64,000 nt of DNA from Tulasnella sp. 424. Its lineage: Eukaryota > Basidiomycota > Agaricomycetes > Cantharellales > Tulasnellaceae. This document shows positions 1 through 9,812 of the stretch, in pieces. The translations under genes were made by a program, and so were the position numbers. Each line of letters opens with the position of its first letter. Position 1 is the first letter of the stretch. The DNA lies in NCBI GenBank assembly GCA_019633425.1, contig WSUB01000062.1:8907-72906 (forward strand). The letters run 5' to 3'. A model generated the notes under the pieces. That model had not been told where the DNA came from. It was given only the letters and a program-made list of their open reading frames with translations, and made no database searches.

Positions 1-2470
1 ATGCTTGGCCCCGACTGTCGTCGACGTCGGGACGAATTTCGAGGGCTTTGGAGTAGAGCTCGATAGCTTCGTTGTACTCGCTTCGAAGCAGATGCAGTTG
101 AGCGAGATGTGACAGAGAAGATGCTTGGCCCAGACTGTCGTCGACGTCGGGACGAATTTCGAGGGCTTTGGAGTAGAGCTTGATAGCTTCGTTGTACTCG
201 TTTCGAAGCAGATGCAGTTGAGCGAGATGGGACAGAGCAGATGCTTGGCCCTGGGTGTCGTCCACGTCGAGACGGATTTCCAGAGCCTTGGAGTAGAGCT
301 TGACAGCTTCGCCGTACTCCTTTTGAACCTGATGCACTTGAGCGAGACTTGACAGAGCGGACGCTTGGCCTGTTCTGTCGCCGATATCGGTACGGATTTG
401 CAGCGCATGGGAGTAGTGTGCGATAGCCTCGCTGTACTTGTTTTGAAGCCGATGCACCTCTGCGAGACTCCACAGAGCATCGGCTCTGCTTCGCCTGTCG
501 TCGATGTCGGTACGGATTTGCAGCCCCTCGGAGCGGAGCACGACGGCCTCGTTGTACTCGTTTCGAAGCCGATGCACCTCAGCTAGGCCCCACAGAGCGG
601 AGGCTTTGCCTTCCACGTTGCCGATGTCGGTATGGATTTGCAGGGCCTCGGAGTAGAGCTTGATGGCCTCACCGTACTCCTTTCGAGCCTGATGCACTTG
701 AGCAAGACTCGACAGAGCAGAGGCTTGGCCTGTTCTATCGCCGATGTCGGTACGGATTTGCAGAACCATTGTGTAGTGCGTAATGGCCTCGCTGTACTCG
801 TTTCGAACCCGATGCACGTCGCCGAGACCCCACAGAGCGTCGGCTGCGCCTCCCCTGTCGCTGATGTCGGTGCGAATTTTCAAGACCTCGGAGTAGTGTG
901 CGATGGCCTCGCTGTACTCGCTTCGAAGTTGGTGAAGCTGAGCGAGACTTAACAGAGCTGAGGCTCTGCCTTGAATATCGTTGATGTCGGTATGGATATG
1001 CACGGCCTTGGAGTAGAGCTCGATAGCTTCGTTGTACTCGTTTCGAAGCCGATGCAGTTGAGCGAGATGTGACAGAGCAGATGCTTGGCCCCGACTGTCG
1101 TCGACGTCGGGACGAATTTCGAGGGCTTTGGAGTAGAGCTCGATAGCTTCGTTGTACTCGCTTCGAAGCAGATGCAGTTGAGCGAGATGTGACAGAGAAG
1201 ATGCTTGGCCCAGACTGTCGTCGACGTCGGGACGAATTTCGAGGGCTTTGGAGTAGAGCTTGATAGCTTCGTTGTACTCGTTTCGAAGCAGATGCAGTTG
1301 AGCGAGATGGGACAGAGCAGATGCTTGGCCCTGGGTGTCGTCCACGTCGAGACGGATTTCCAGAGCCTTGGAGTAGAGCTTGACAGCTTCGCCGTACTCC
1401 TTTTGAACCTGATGCACTTGAGCGAGACTTGACAGAGCGGACGCTTGGCCTGTTTTGTCGCCGATATCGGTACGGATTTGCAGCACATGGGAGTAGTGTG
1501 CGATAGCCTCGCTGTACTTGTTTTGAAGCCGATGCACCTCTGCGAGACTCCACAGAGCATCGGCTCTGCTTCGCCTGTCGTCGATGTCGGTACGGATTTG
1601 CAGCCCCTCGGAGCGGAGCACGACGGCCTTGTTGTACTCGTTTCGAAGCCGATGCACCTCAGCTAGGCCCCACAGAGCGGAGGCTTTGCCTTCCACGTTG
1701 CCGATGTCGGTATGGATTTGCAAGGCCTCGGAGTAGAGCTTGATGGCCTCACCGTACTCCTTTCGAGCCTGATGCACTTGAGCAAGGCTTGACAGAGAGG
1801 AGGCTTGGCCTGTTCTATCGCCGATGTCGGTACGGATTTGCAGCGCATGGGAGTAGTGCACGATAGCCTCGCTGTACTTGCGTCGAAGCCGATGCACCTC
1901 GGCAACACCCCACAGAGCATCGGCTCTGCTTCGCCTGTCGTCGATGTCGGAAGAGATTTGCAGCCCCTCGGAGCGGAGCGCAATGGCCTCGTTGTACTCG
2001 TTTCGAACTCGATGCACCTCAGCTAGACCCCAGAGGGCGGAGGCTTTGCCTTCCATGTTGCCGATGTCGGTATGGATTTGCAGTGCCTCGGAGTAGAGCT
2101 TGATGGCAACGCTGTACTCCCTTTGAAGCCGATGTAGTTGGGCGAGACTTGATAGAGTGGAGGCTCTGCCGAGACTGTCGCCAACGTCAGTCCGTATTTG
2201 CAGGGCCTCGGAGTAGAGCTTGATGGCCTCGCCGTACTCCTTCCGAAGCTTATGCACTTGAGCGAGACCTGACAGAGTGGAGGCTCTGCTGAGACTGTCT
2301 TCGACGTCGGAACGAATATGTAAGGCCTCGGAGTAAAGCTTGATGGCCTCCCCGTACTCCTTTCGATCCAAATGCAGCTCAACGAGACAGTTCATAGCGT
2401 TGGCTTTGCCTTCCCTATCGCCAATCTTAGAGTAGATCCGATGAGCCTCGGTGAAGCAAGCAAGTGCCAT
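1..2470 (-). repeat. TPR-coding tandem array, 120-bp unit, with a 1,080-bp block duplication
   Basis: Each 120-bp unit encodes one 40-residue TPR-like helix pair of the form LAEVHRLR.EY.EAI.LYSEAL. About 20 units lie in the window. Bases 1-720 are nearly identical to 1081-1800 (the first 360 bases look identical line by line, then a handful of substitutions), so a block of nine units was recently duplicated. Homology fades after about 720/1800. The array continues past the left edge. Confidence 0.9.
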
Positions 2471-4196
2471 CACAGAGTCACCGGAATCCCGCCCTCTCCC
2501 TCCCCTCTGCATCAGAGCTTCAGAAGAGGACAGGGTGGGAAACGGTGACTCTAGCCAGTATCTCCCTTGTGGAACGACCATCGGCTATATCATAACAGGT
2601 TAATCGCGTTTCACAAACTATAAACCAGTGTTACTCGCCATATCACTGACGGCATGCCGATAGTCTCTAGCTGTCGGTCTTTCGCTAGGATTACTCTTCC
2701 AACACATGCTCATAAGGGAGCAAAGGGTTTGAAACAATGACACGCGAGCATGCTCATTAATGGATGGAAGATCTCCTTTGATGACGCGTTCGATAACCAC
2801 GGCGTCGGCCGGGACATCTTGAAACGGGATGGAATTGGTCAGAACCTTTTTCGGGGGGGATTTGGTGAGCCTAGGATACCCGGAAAATTCTAATCCAGGA
2901 GTTTACCTCGTAGGCTATCCATCCCAATGCCCACATATCGCTCCAGAGGCTCATTTGGTCGTCATATAGCAGCTCTGGGGCAGCCCAGCGAAGGGTGTAT
3001 ATATTTCCAGTAAGGGTTATTGTTTTGCTGAGGGTGCCGAACTGTGCTTGGACAGGCTCCTGTTGGTTTTGGACCAGCGTTGGTTGTCTGTTGAGATCAT
3101 GTTCTGTCAAGTGACGAGCAGAGCCAAAGTCGGTAATCATTGCGACGTGCTCCGAGTTTACTAATACATTGAACTGAATGGTTCATGACTAAGCTTGTCA
3201 AGCGTATTATCATCGTATGGCTGGAGCTTACCGACTTGAGGTCGCCGTGGCATATAGGTGGCTTTTGGCTATGAAGGTACTCCAATCCACTCGCTACATC
3301 GTTGATCTAGAGTACAGGTAATCAGAATTGGTTCAACAAGGCGTACTTTAGTCCTACCAATGAGATCCGCTCTGGAATTTCCCAATCTCGTGAAGCGACA
3401 AAGTCCTTCAAATTGCCATTCTCCGCCCAAGGGAATACCAGCCATATTATATCATTGGACAGGTCTTCGACGAACCCTTTGATCTCCACGACGTTTGGAT
3501 GAGAAAGTTCGACTAGGAATTCCGTTTCCCTGAGTGCCAGCTGGAAGAGCTTAGCTCTTGATGAAGCATTTACGGAACTAAACGGAGCATGCTTACTCCC
3601 AGCATTCGCTCTAGATCTTTATTATCTCCTATCCTCGATTTCTTCACTGCTACAAACTTTCAGGTCAGGGTTAGAAATCAGCTCAACGCTAATTCTAAGA
3701 GCGCAGAGAAATCGACTGCGACCGACCTGTCCATGCCAAAGATTGTAACGATCAAAACTATGCTCCTGCTCGTCATCTTTTTCTTCCTCTTCAGGCTCCC
3801 TTTCGGCGTCTCGCCGGTCATCCGCGCCGCCTCGAATATGGTAGTCGGATTCGGTCGATTGACGGCATAACCGCCGAATTTCCCTCGAGTGGTAAGACCT
3901 TCTCCACCAATTTTCTTCGCCGCTTTCGTCAAGCAGAAAGGCTTTTGATACTGTCGCATGCCCTCCATAGAACCTGCGGGCGCCTTTGGGAGATTTGATC
4001 GAGGAAGGACGAATTCGCCATTTCTCGAGCTTCTCCATTCTCGTCCTCTAAAAACGATTTGTTTCTGTGAGTCATTAAACTTCGAAATTTAGACGCGACG
4101 CACCAACTTAGTGCCCAGCTTGAATCCACCACGGTAGCCGCTTGGGTCGGATCGGGCCGAACGACGAATGTGGGCGGAGTACCTTTCCTCTTTCAT
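1..4196 (-). CDS. Protein kinase with C-terminal TPR array, copy 1 (3' end beyond window)
   Basis: Predicted cytosolic protein kinase of the fungal TKL-like type fused to a long tetratricopeptide array; TPRs usually bind protein partners. Eight exons join in phase: 4196-4104, 4047-3727, 3656-3597, 3540-3358, 3306-3232, 3173-2907, 2845-2639, 2584-1. Visible motifs are a degenerate glycine loop (GGHATV), the VAVKK lysine, HGDLKS catalytic loop, ITDFGSAR and WAAPELL, so it looks catalytically competent. The last exon is open to the window edge, giving about 1,263 residues here, with about 20 TPR units of 40 residues. Exons 3-7 have exactly the same lengths as in the plus-strand paralogue at 9813. 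Two oddities: the paralogue's ATG is ATC here (4226-4224), leaving the ATG at 4196 as the first in-frame start, and the last donor is GC (GCGAGT at 2638). Substrate and role are unknown. Confidence 0.85.
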
Positions 4197-4226
4197 CAAG
4201 GGCTTAGCGGAGAGAGAACCAGTGAT

Positions 4227-5393
4227 ACTAGTATAGGTCGATAGTCAGCGGTGAGTGTCCAGAGCCCGGAGGGTGGGGGGAAGCAGGAGAAAGAGGAGGT
4301 GAATCGAGGTGAATCGGCGAGTCTAAAAGACGCTCGGAGTGCTCACAGCATCGCTACCTCGCGGTTTGCGTCGAGGCAAGGGGCTGCGGGGGGCTTGGTT
4401 GCCTGCACGTGTTCCAGACTTAATTCACTTTGGCGTTTTTTTCCCTCAGTCTGGGTGACGAAGCTGAGGTCATTTTGCTTGAAATACACATACCAAACAG
4501 TCCGGTGCGGCACGATAAAGCAATCCACAGCGCCAAGCTTCTTAGGTTGGATTTGGCTGTGGGGGGGGGGGGGGTGGGCTTATCCGGGCATGGCAGGGGC
4601 TGAACCCCGTTGTGCTTGGAGGCTTGTTACGGCGGTTGAGTCGTGCCGAATAGGGTTTACCACGTGTCACGCGCTGGCGGTGGGTGAAGGACCCGTCAGG
4701 CATATCCAGGCTTCGGAAGACAATTTCAAGTTTGGGCATGTTTTGAGTTTTCATATCGGAGCTCTCATATTGTGTCTCCAGGATGATTGCAGTCCTCCAC
4801 AGGGTATCGTTTTTGCCGCGCTGCGATGTTCGTCGTTACTCGCGCTGGGGGTTAGGGGAAAATCGCTCAAAATTGCTTTCGAAGCCCTCTCGCGCTGCAG
4901 CGGGGTGTGAGAGGACTGTATACAGCGTTAGCTGAGGAGTTTTTGGGAAGCAGGTCAGACAATTGGATCCGCTATCTTGGTTCCAATTGAGAAGCAACCT
5001 CGTAATCGTACCTGGCCAGTAGCTGCCTGATCAATCCAGAGAGATAAATCTTGTTTCGTCGAAAGAACGTGGTCACACACCACGCAGAAGACGGTTTAGG
5101 CTTGGGAAGTGCACTCATCGCGATTCGCGGGTGAGTGATCGGTATTGCCATGGTTCTTATCCTTGTTCGACTCACGGCTGTCCCACTCCTCCCTAGCCAT
5201 GACTAAAACAAGAAATGACAGCGGATTCTTCACTAATTTGTAGAAATCTCAATTTATTTGAATGCTTTGTCATGGGGGTAAAAACGCTTAATTTTTACGT
5301 GACAGCGTGACATCACGCTCGGCCCGACTTTTTCGACCAACACCTCCCCCAACAATTGCACATGCATCAGTATCGTATTCTAAAGGGCACCTC
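4227..5393. other. Intergenic region between kinase copy 1 and the oxidoreductase gene
   Basis: No supported gene. The first about 100 bases upstream of the kinase still resemble the segment just before the start of kinase copy 2 (shared CCCTCCG...CTCTGGACACTC). A run of 14 G lies at 4561-4574. ORFs here give proteins I do not recognise. Confidence 0.6.
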
Positions 5394-7181
5394 ATGAGCG
5401 ATGATAAATCTGACTGGGAAGTCCTTCCCGATGCTTCACTTTTACAACAATCTATTTCTCTTCCTTGCGGGCTGACATTGCCTAATCGGCTCGTGAAGGT
5501 GGGCTTACTCGGCAGTGACGTGTTCACAGCCGACGTTTATATTAAATTCATGGCACATTTGTAGGCTGCATTGTACGAATCACTATCAAATTTTGGTGGA
5601 GGACCACCCAACTATCAACACTTCAAATTGTACTCCCGGTGGGGTAATGGTGGATGGGGCATGCTCATCAGTGGTGCGTTTCTGAACCGAACAAAGCCCC
5701 CATGGATTATATATTCACATATTATCGTTTATTTTCTGAACAAAAAAGGAAACGTTCAAGTTCATCCTCGTCATTTGAGCCTCGGTAGAGACCTCATCGT
5801 GCCGGAAGTCCTCTCTCCGGAAACAATCGCGCCTTACGTCCAACTGCGGCAAGCCATGACAGCCGCTTCAGAAAAACCCCACGCGCGTCCGCTCGCAATC
5901 CTGCAACTTAATCACACCGGTCGACAATCTCCTCTAATTATCGGTGGGAGGGGAGTTTTCGGTGGTCCACCTTCATCAGCCAGTTCCGTCCCAGTTCGTT
6001 CTAGAGACAAGCGGGACGGGGTCATATCTCAGCTGGCGTATTGGCTGCTTTTCCCAACGCCGAAGACGCTTTCAACTGAAGACATTGATGATGTGATTGA
6101 GCGATTCGTTCGAGGCGCGCAGTTGGCTCATCAAGCTGGGTTTGATGGGATTGAGTTGCACGCGTCGCATGGTTGTGAGTTAAAAACAGGATCTTTTTGT
6201 CGATTTGCTTTGTTGACTTGGTTTTCTCTCCGGTAAGACCTTATTTCCGGTTTCCTCTCGCCAAAGGTCTGTCAAAAGCGCGTCAAATTCATTCTCGTCC
6301 GAGTCCCGTGCTCACGCCGAGGTTTTACTCTAGACAAACCTTCGTACCGACCGTTACGGCTTCCCAAAAGAGCTCACCATAATCGAATCCATACTGAACC
6401 GCATCCGAGCAACAATCCCCCAACCATTCGCCATCGGAATCAAAGTCAATGCGGCGGACTACGTTTCTGGAAGCGTCACGGCGGAGCAAGCCCTCGAGCA
6501 CACTCGCGAGATGGCTTCATGGAGGATGCTAGATTTCATCGAGATCAGCGGTGGGGACTATGAAAGGCCAGATTTCAGTGCTTCTGCTAGTCCCAGACAA
6601 GCCTTTTTCGCAAAGTTTTCTAGGCTGGCATTGAAAGCGTTACCGCAGGGAGACGGTATGCCAGTCATCATGTTGACGGGCTCTTTGGTAAGCGTCGCTG
6701 CGTTTTTTTTTTGCCGAGCTTGGGAGTTGCTAACTCAAGGTCATCAAATTGGCAGCGAACTAAGGAAGTCATGACGAGGACGATTCGCGATGGCCACGCC
6801 CATTTGATTGGTATTGGACGACCAGCTGTAATCTGTCCAAGCTACCCCAGAGTCTTACTTCAACCTCCCTCATCGAACGCGCCTGAAGACGCCGGGCTCC
6901 TCAAGTTCCCCGATCCACCATCTCCATTATGGCTAAAGGTGTTAAACACCGGCCTCATCGGTGCCGGAATAAATACGGCGTGGCATTGCGCTCTAATGTG
7001 GAGGATAGGAAACGATTACTGGGGTGGATTGCCTGCTAGTGGAGGAGGGATACCGGAAGGAGGGGTTCCCAAAATCGGAGGGATACGAGCTATGCTCGAG
7101 CTCTGGCGCCCCTGGCCCGGGAGGCCCGCTCTCGTCATCTTGCTTTGTCTTGTGTTGCTTGCTGTAATATTATTCAAGTGA
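5394..7181 (+). CDS. Old-Yellow-Enzyme-like NADH:flavin oxidoreductase with C-terminal membrane anchor
   Basis: FMN-dependent ene-reductase family (TIM barrel). Six exons: 5394-5498, 5565-5673, 5749-6174, 6238-6266, 6334-6687, 6756-7181; the sum is 1,449 nt, giving 482 residues. Family landmarks appear in order: LPCGLTLPNRLVK near the N-terminus, GGWGMLISGNVQVHP, the FMN/substrate motif QLNHTGRQSP, AGFDGIELHASHGYLIS, FLSPKTNLRTDRYG, FIEISGGDYE and IGIGRPAVICP. The second glycine and following Ser of the usual RTDRYGGS are replaced. A 29-bp microexon restores the FLSP segment. The C-terminus ends in a hydrophobic stretch (RPALVILLCLVLLAVILFK) that looks like a tail anchor. The start was chosen because it leads directly into the conserved N-terminus. 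It lies 148 bp upstream of a same-strand peroxisomal hydratase, so the two may share a lipid-related role (inference). The natural substrate is unknown. Confidence 0.88.
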
Positions 7182-7329
7182 TAGATGGTGCTACGGAATG
7201 GGACCAAGTGGATCCGGGTATTGAGTTGACCGGACCGGTCCCGATCGGGGAACCTACTCGTGTCCGTTTCCTTTAACGACCCTCCGTCAGAGACAGCACG
7301 TCACACAGGATTTGAACTATAGGCTCAAT

Positions 7330-8851
7330 ATGTCAGTCGATCTTTCTAAAGCCGTTGGATTTCAGCTGCAAGATCACCCAGTAGCCTGGACCAAGAAAGA
7401 TTTGCTGCTTTACGCAATCGGGATTGGGGCAAAGAAGGACGACCTCTCATTCGTCTACGAGCTAGGTCGCTAGGATTAATCCTTTTGGTTTTCTCTTATT
7501 CAGTCAGCTAATTGTGACTACATCTCTCTGTATTATTCTTATCCTATAACCCCTCTGCGCGGCGCTGATGGACACATAGACAAGTCGTTTGCGGCATTTC
7601 CAACATTTCCGGTGATCTTGAACCTCAAAGGTAAGTATGTCTCCCCCATGGTCTCCCCCTCCACTATAACCCCAAGGTCCAGCACTTGGCTCAACTTTCT
7701 CCACTTTTTAGGTCAACACGCTGATGTGACGGACTTCAACAAGCTCGTGCGTTCGGAACCTATACCTGGGCTGCCAAAGTTCGACCCCAGTCGCATCGTG
7801 CACGGCTCTCAGAGCATCGAAAGTCTTAAGCCACTTCCAACGGAAAGTGGTGAAGGCTGGAGATTGAAGAGAAGGATTATCGGGATTCATGAAAACAGTG
7901 CGTGCGAAGCCTTTTGCATGCAACCGTCCCTCCAACTCTAATCTTCCATCGCATACACCCTCAGAATCGGGTGTTATCGTCGAATCAGAGGCGTTGCTTG
8001 TCGATGGAAATGAGGTTCCCTATTCTCGAATGGTGGTACGGCCCCTTATACCTTGGATGCCTGTCCCTACTACACCGACCCAACTGATCATGTCCCCTTC
8101 CCTAATTCCCAGTCCGCAACTTTCAATGTTGGTGCAAAGGCAACCGGGGAAAAGTTCTCTCATGCAATAGGAAAGGCGCCGTCACCCCAAGTTGTTCCCA
8201 AGGGGAGAACACCAGATTACGTAGTTGCGGAAGAGACCTCGGAGGAGCAGGCCATCATCTATCGCTTGAGTGGGGACTTTAACCCCCTGCATATCGGTAC
8301 GCCGCCCGACTAGGGGATCTTATTCACAGCATTTTAAGGTCCCTGATTACATCCTCTCCGTGTTAACATGCTAGACCCTCGAATTGGCCAGAGGGCCGGT
8401 TTCGGTGGTCCGATCCTCCACGGGCTGGGCACGTTTGGATTTGCTGCACGAGCCGTCTTGAAGTCTATTGGGAATAACGACCCAGCCGCCTTATTGGCAT
8501 TCGGTACTCGATTCACCAGTCCAGTCAAGCCAGGAGGTACGCGGTTCTTCGGATCTCTCAACGCCTCTTTGGTTCCCTGTGGAACGACGGGAGCCTTACT
8601 ACGTGGTGCTTACATTCTTGTTCGACGTCCCTCCAGACTCCCTAGAAACGTCTATTTGGAAGATGAATGAGAGCGGGGACGGAGTAATTGATCTAGCTTT
8701 TTCGACCAAGAACTTGACATCAGGGAAGGTTAGTGAGGTTGAAGCCCTTTTTTTCCGTGATTCAAAACTCATCACTTCGCTTAACCTAACGCAGGTTTGC
8801 TTGGGAGGTGGAGTTGCTCGTGTGAGGATTGGCGGGCGAGCAAAGTTGTAA
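7330..8851 (+). CDS. Peroxisomal MaoC-type enoyl-CoA hydratase 2
   Basis: Predicted (R)-specific hydratase 2, adding water to trans-2-enoyl-CoA in peroxisomal beta-oxidation. Eight exons join in phase: 7330-7465, 7580-7630, 7712-7897, 7965-8035, 8113-8296, 8375-8536, 8637-8728, 8795-8851; 939 nt, 312 residues. The N-terminal half carries the non-catalytic hot-dog fold signature (DKSFAAFPTFPVILNLKG). The C-terminal half has the hydratase-2 motif YRLSGDFNPLHID, with the active-site Asp and His present, followed by GFGGPILHGLGTFG. The last three residues are AKL, an acceptable PTS1 peroxisomal signal. Length matches stand-alone fungal hydratase 2 proteins rather than the three-domain multifunctional enzyme Fox2. 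It sits directly downstream of the flavin oxidoreductase, same strand. Confidence 0.9.
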
Positions 8852-9510
8852 ATGAAAGGAAACCTGGTTGTCCAATCGAACGCCGCAAATGTGATGCAGA
8901 GTTTCGCGCGAGTCCCTTCCACCGTCTCGAGAGTCTCAAGACAAGCAACCGAAGCTTTGGAATGATTGCCGAAGGGTGCCTTCTCTTCCTTCTTCACTTT
9001 AGAGATGATAATGGGGCTGTCACGGGGTGGAGGTAAATAAAACGACAGCTGCCCAGCTTCGCTCCGACTCAGACTCCCTCGACCTTTGATACAGCAACAT
9101 GCTCAAGGTTTATAAATTTAGCTCCGCTGCGTATCGACTGATATTTTAGCGCGGAGCGGGCCACGCCGTCACTCGCGGGGCGGATAACGGCCGACCCGAC
9201 GCTCTTCACTCGTGGTGGCAGTGGTTAATTGCCAATGGTTCAAGAATACCGGAGAACATCAATTAATTTTTCTTTGAAAGCCCAGACGTAAGCAAACGTT
9301 TTGACCGGTCTGCAGACAATGGGGGGCCCGGCGAAGCCTCATAGCTTCTACGGCTGGTGCCTTAATGACTATTGTCCAGATAATTTCGGTGTTCTGGTCT
9401 GGGCCCGAAGTGCTGTTCGAAGACTTAGTTACGACATGAACTCACGAGTCTCCCAGCCCAGATTGATGGCAAGTGGTAGTAGGATCCATTAGAGGACGTA
9501 GGCGGCCGAT

Positions 9511-9715
9511 TTCAGCCGCTAAAGCGTGAAGCGAACAGTGAATGTCGAATCCTCTTTAATATACATATGATGTCGGGCGGAAGCATTTCCCTAAATCACA
9601 TTTTTATCGTAATTGTGGCGCTTTTAAGGTACGGAATCATGCCAAGTGTTTTTTACCTCCGAGGTGAAAAAAACGCGCCGCACATGAGTCATGTGCGGCG
9701 CGTGCCCTCCTACAA
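9511..9715 (+). repeat. Upstream element shared with 16000-16155
   Basis: Several blocks occur in the same order in both places: GATTTCAGC.GCT.AAG, GTCGAATCC.CTTT, CCTAAATCACATTT, CGTAATTGTG, TACGGAA.CATG and GTGCCCTCCTACA. Here it lies upstream of kinase copy 2 (ATG 9813); the other copy lies upstream of the broken gag-like/DM9-like gene (ATG 16261). It could be a shared promoter segment or a short non-autonomous mobile element; I see no target-site duplication. Confidence 0.6.
9673..9703. promoter_or_regulatory. 31-bp perfect palindrome centred on a TGAGTCA site
   Basis: Two perfect 15-base arms (ACGCGCCGCACATGA and its complement) flank a central G at 9688. The centre reads ATGAGTCAT, the consensus bound by Gcn4/AP-1-type bZIP proteins. 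It lies 110 bp before the ATG of kinase copy 2. In the related segment near 16130 the palindrome is not intact. A dimeric transcription factor site is the simplest reading; a cruciform or terminator-like hairpin is possible. Confidence 0.55.
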
Positions 9716-9812
9716 AGTCACTTCCTCTCCCTCTGTGAAAACCTCTTATCTCGCTCGAATTCCCTTTACCCTCCGAACTCTGGACACTCGTAGCTGAAGG
9801 TCGACACACATT

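Larger units (their letters stand above)
8852..9812. other. Intergenic region containing the promoter of kinase copy 2
   Basis: No supported gene. The right half holds a segment shared with 16000-16155 and a 31-bp palindrome (annotated separately). Antisense ORFs over the hydratase 3' end and here do not resemble known proteins. Confidence 0.6.

Noticed and set aside
735..1560. Long minus-strand ORFs rich in Arg/Ser or Cys/Ser over the TPR array
   Set aside because: They are other frames of the same 120-bp repeats. The TPR frame is continuous with the kinase exons and stays open to the window edge.
1..2470. CRISPR-like array
   Set aside because: Regular 120-bp repeats without distinct spacers, coding for TPRs, in a eukaryotic genome.
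4251..4910. 219-codon plus ORF including a 14-G run
   Set aside because: No recognisable motif, overlaps the kinase promoter side, and the glycine run comes from a homopolymer.
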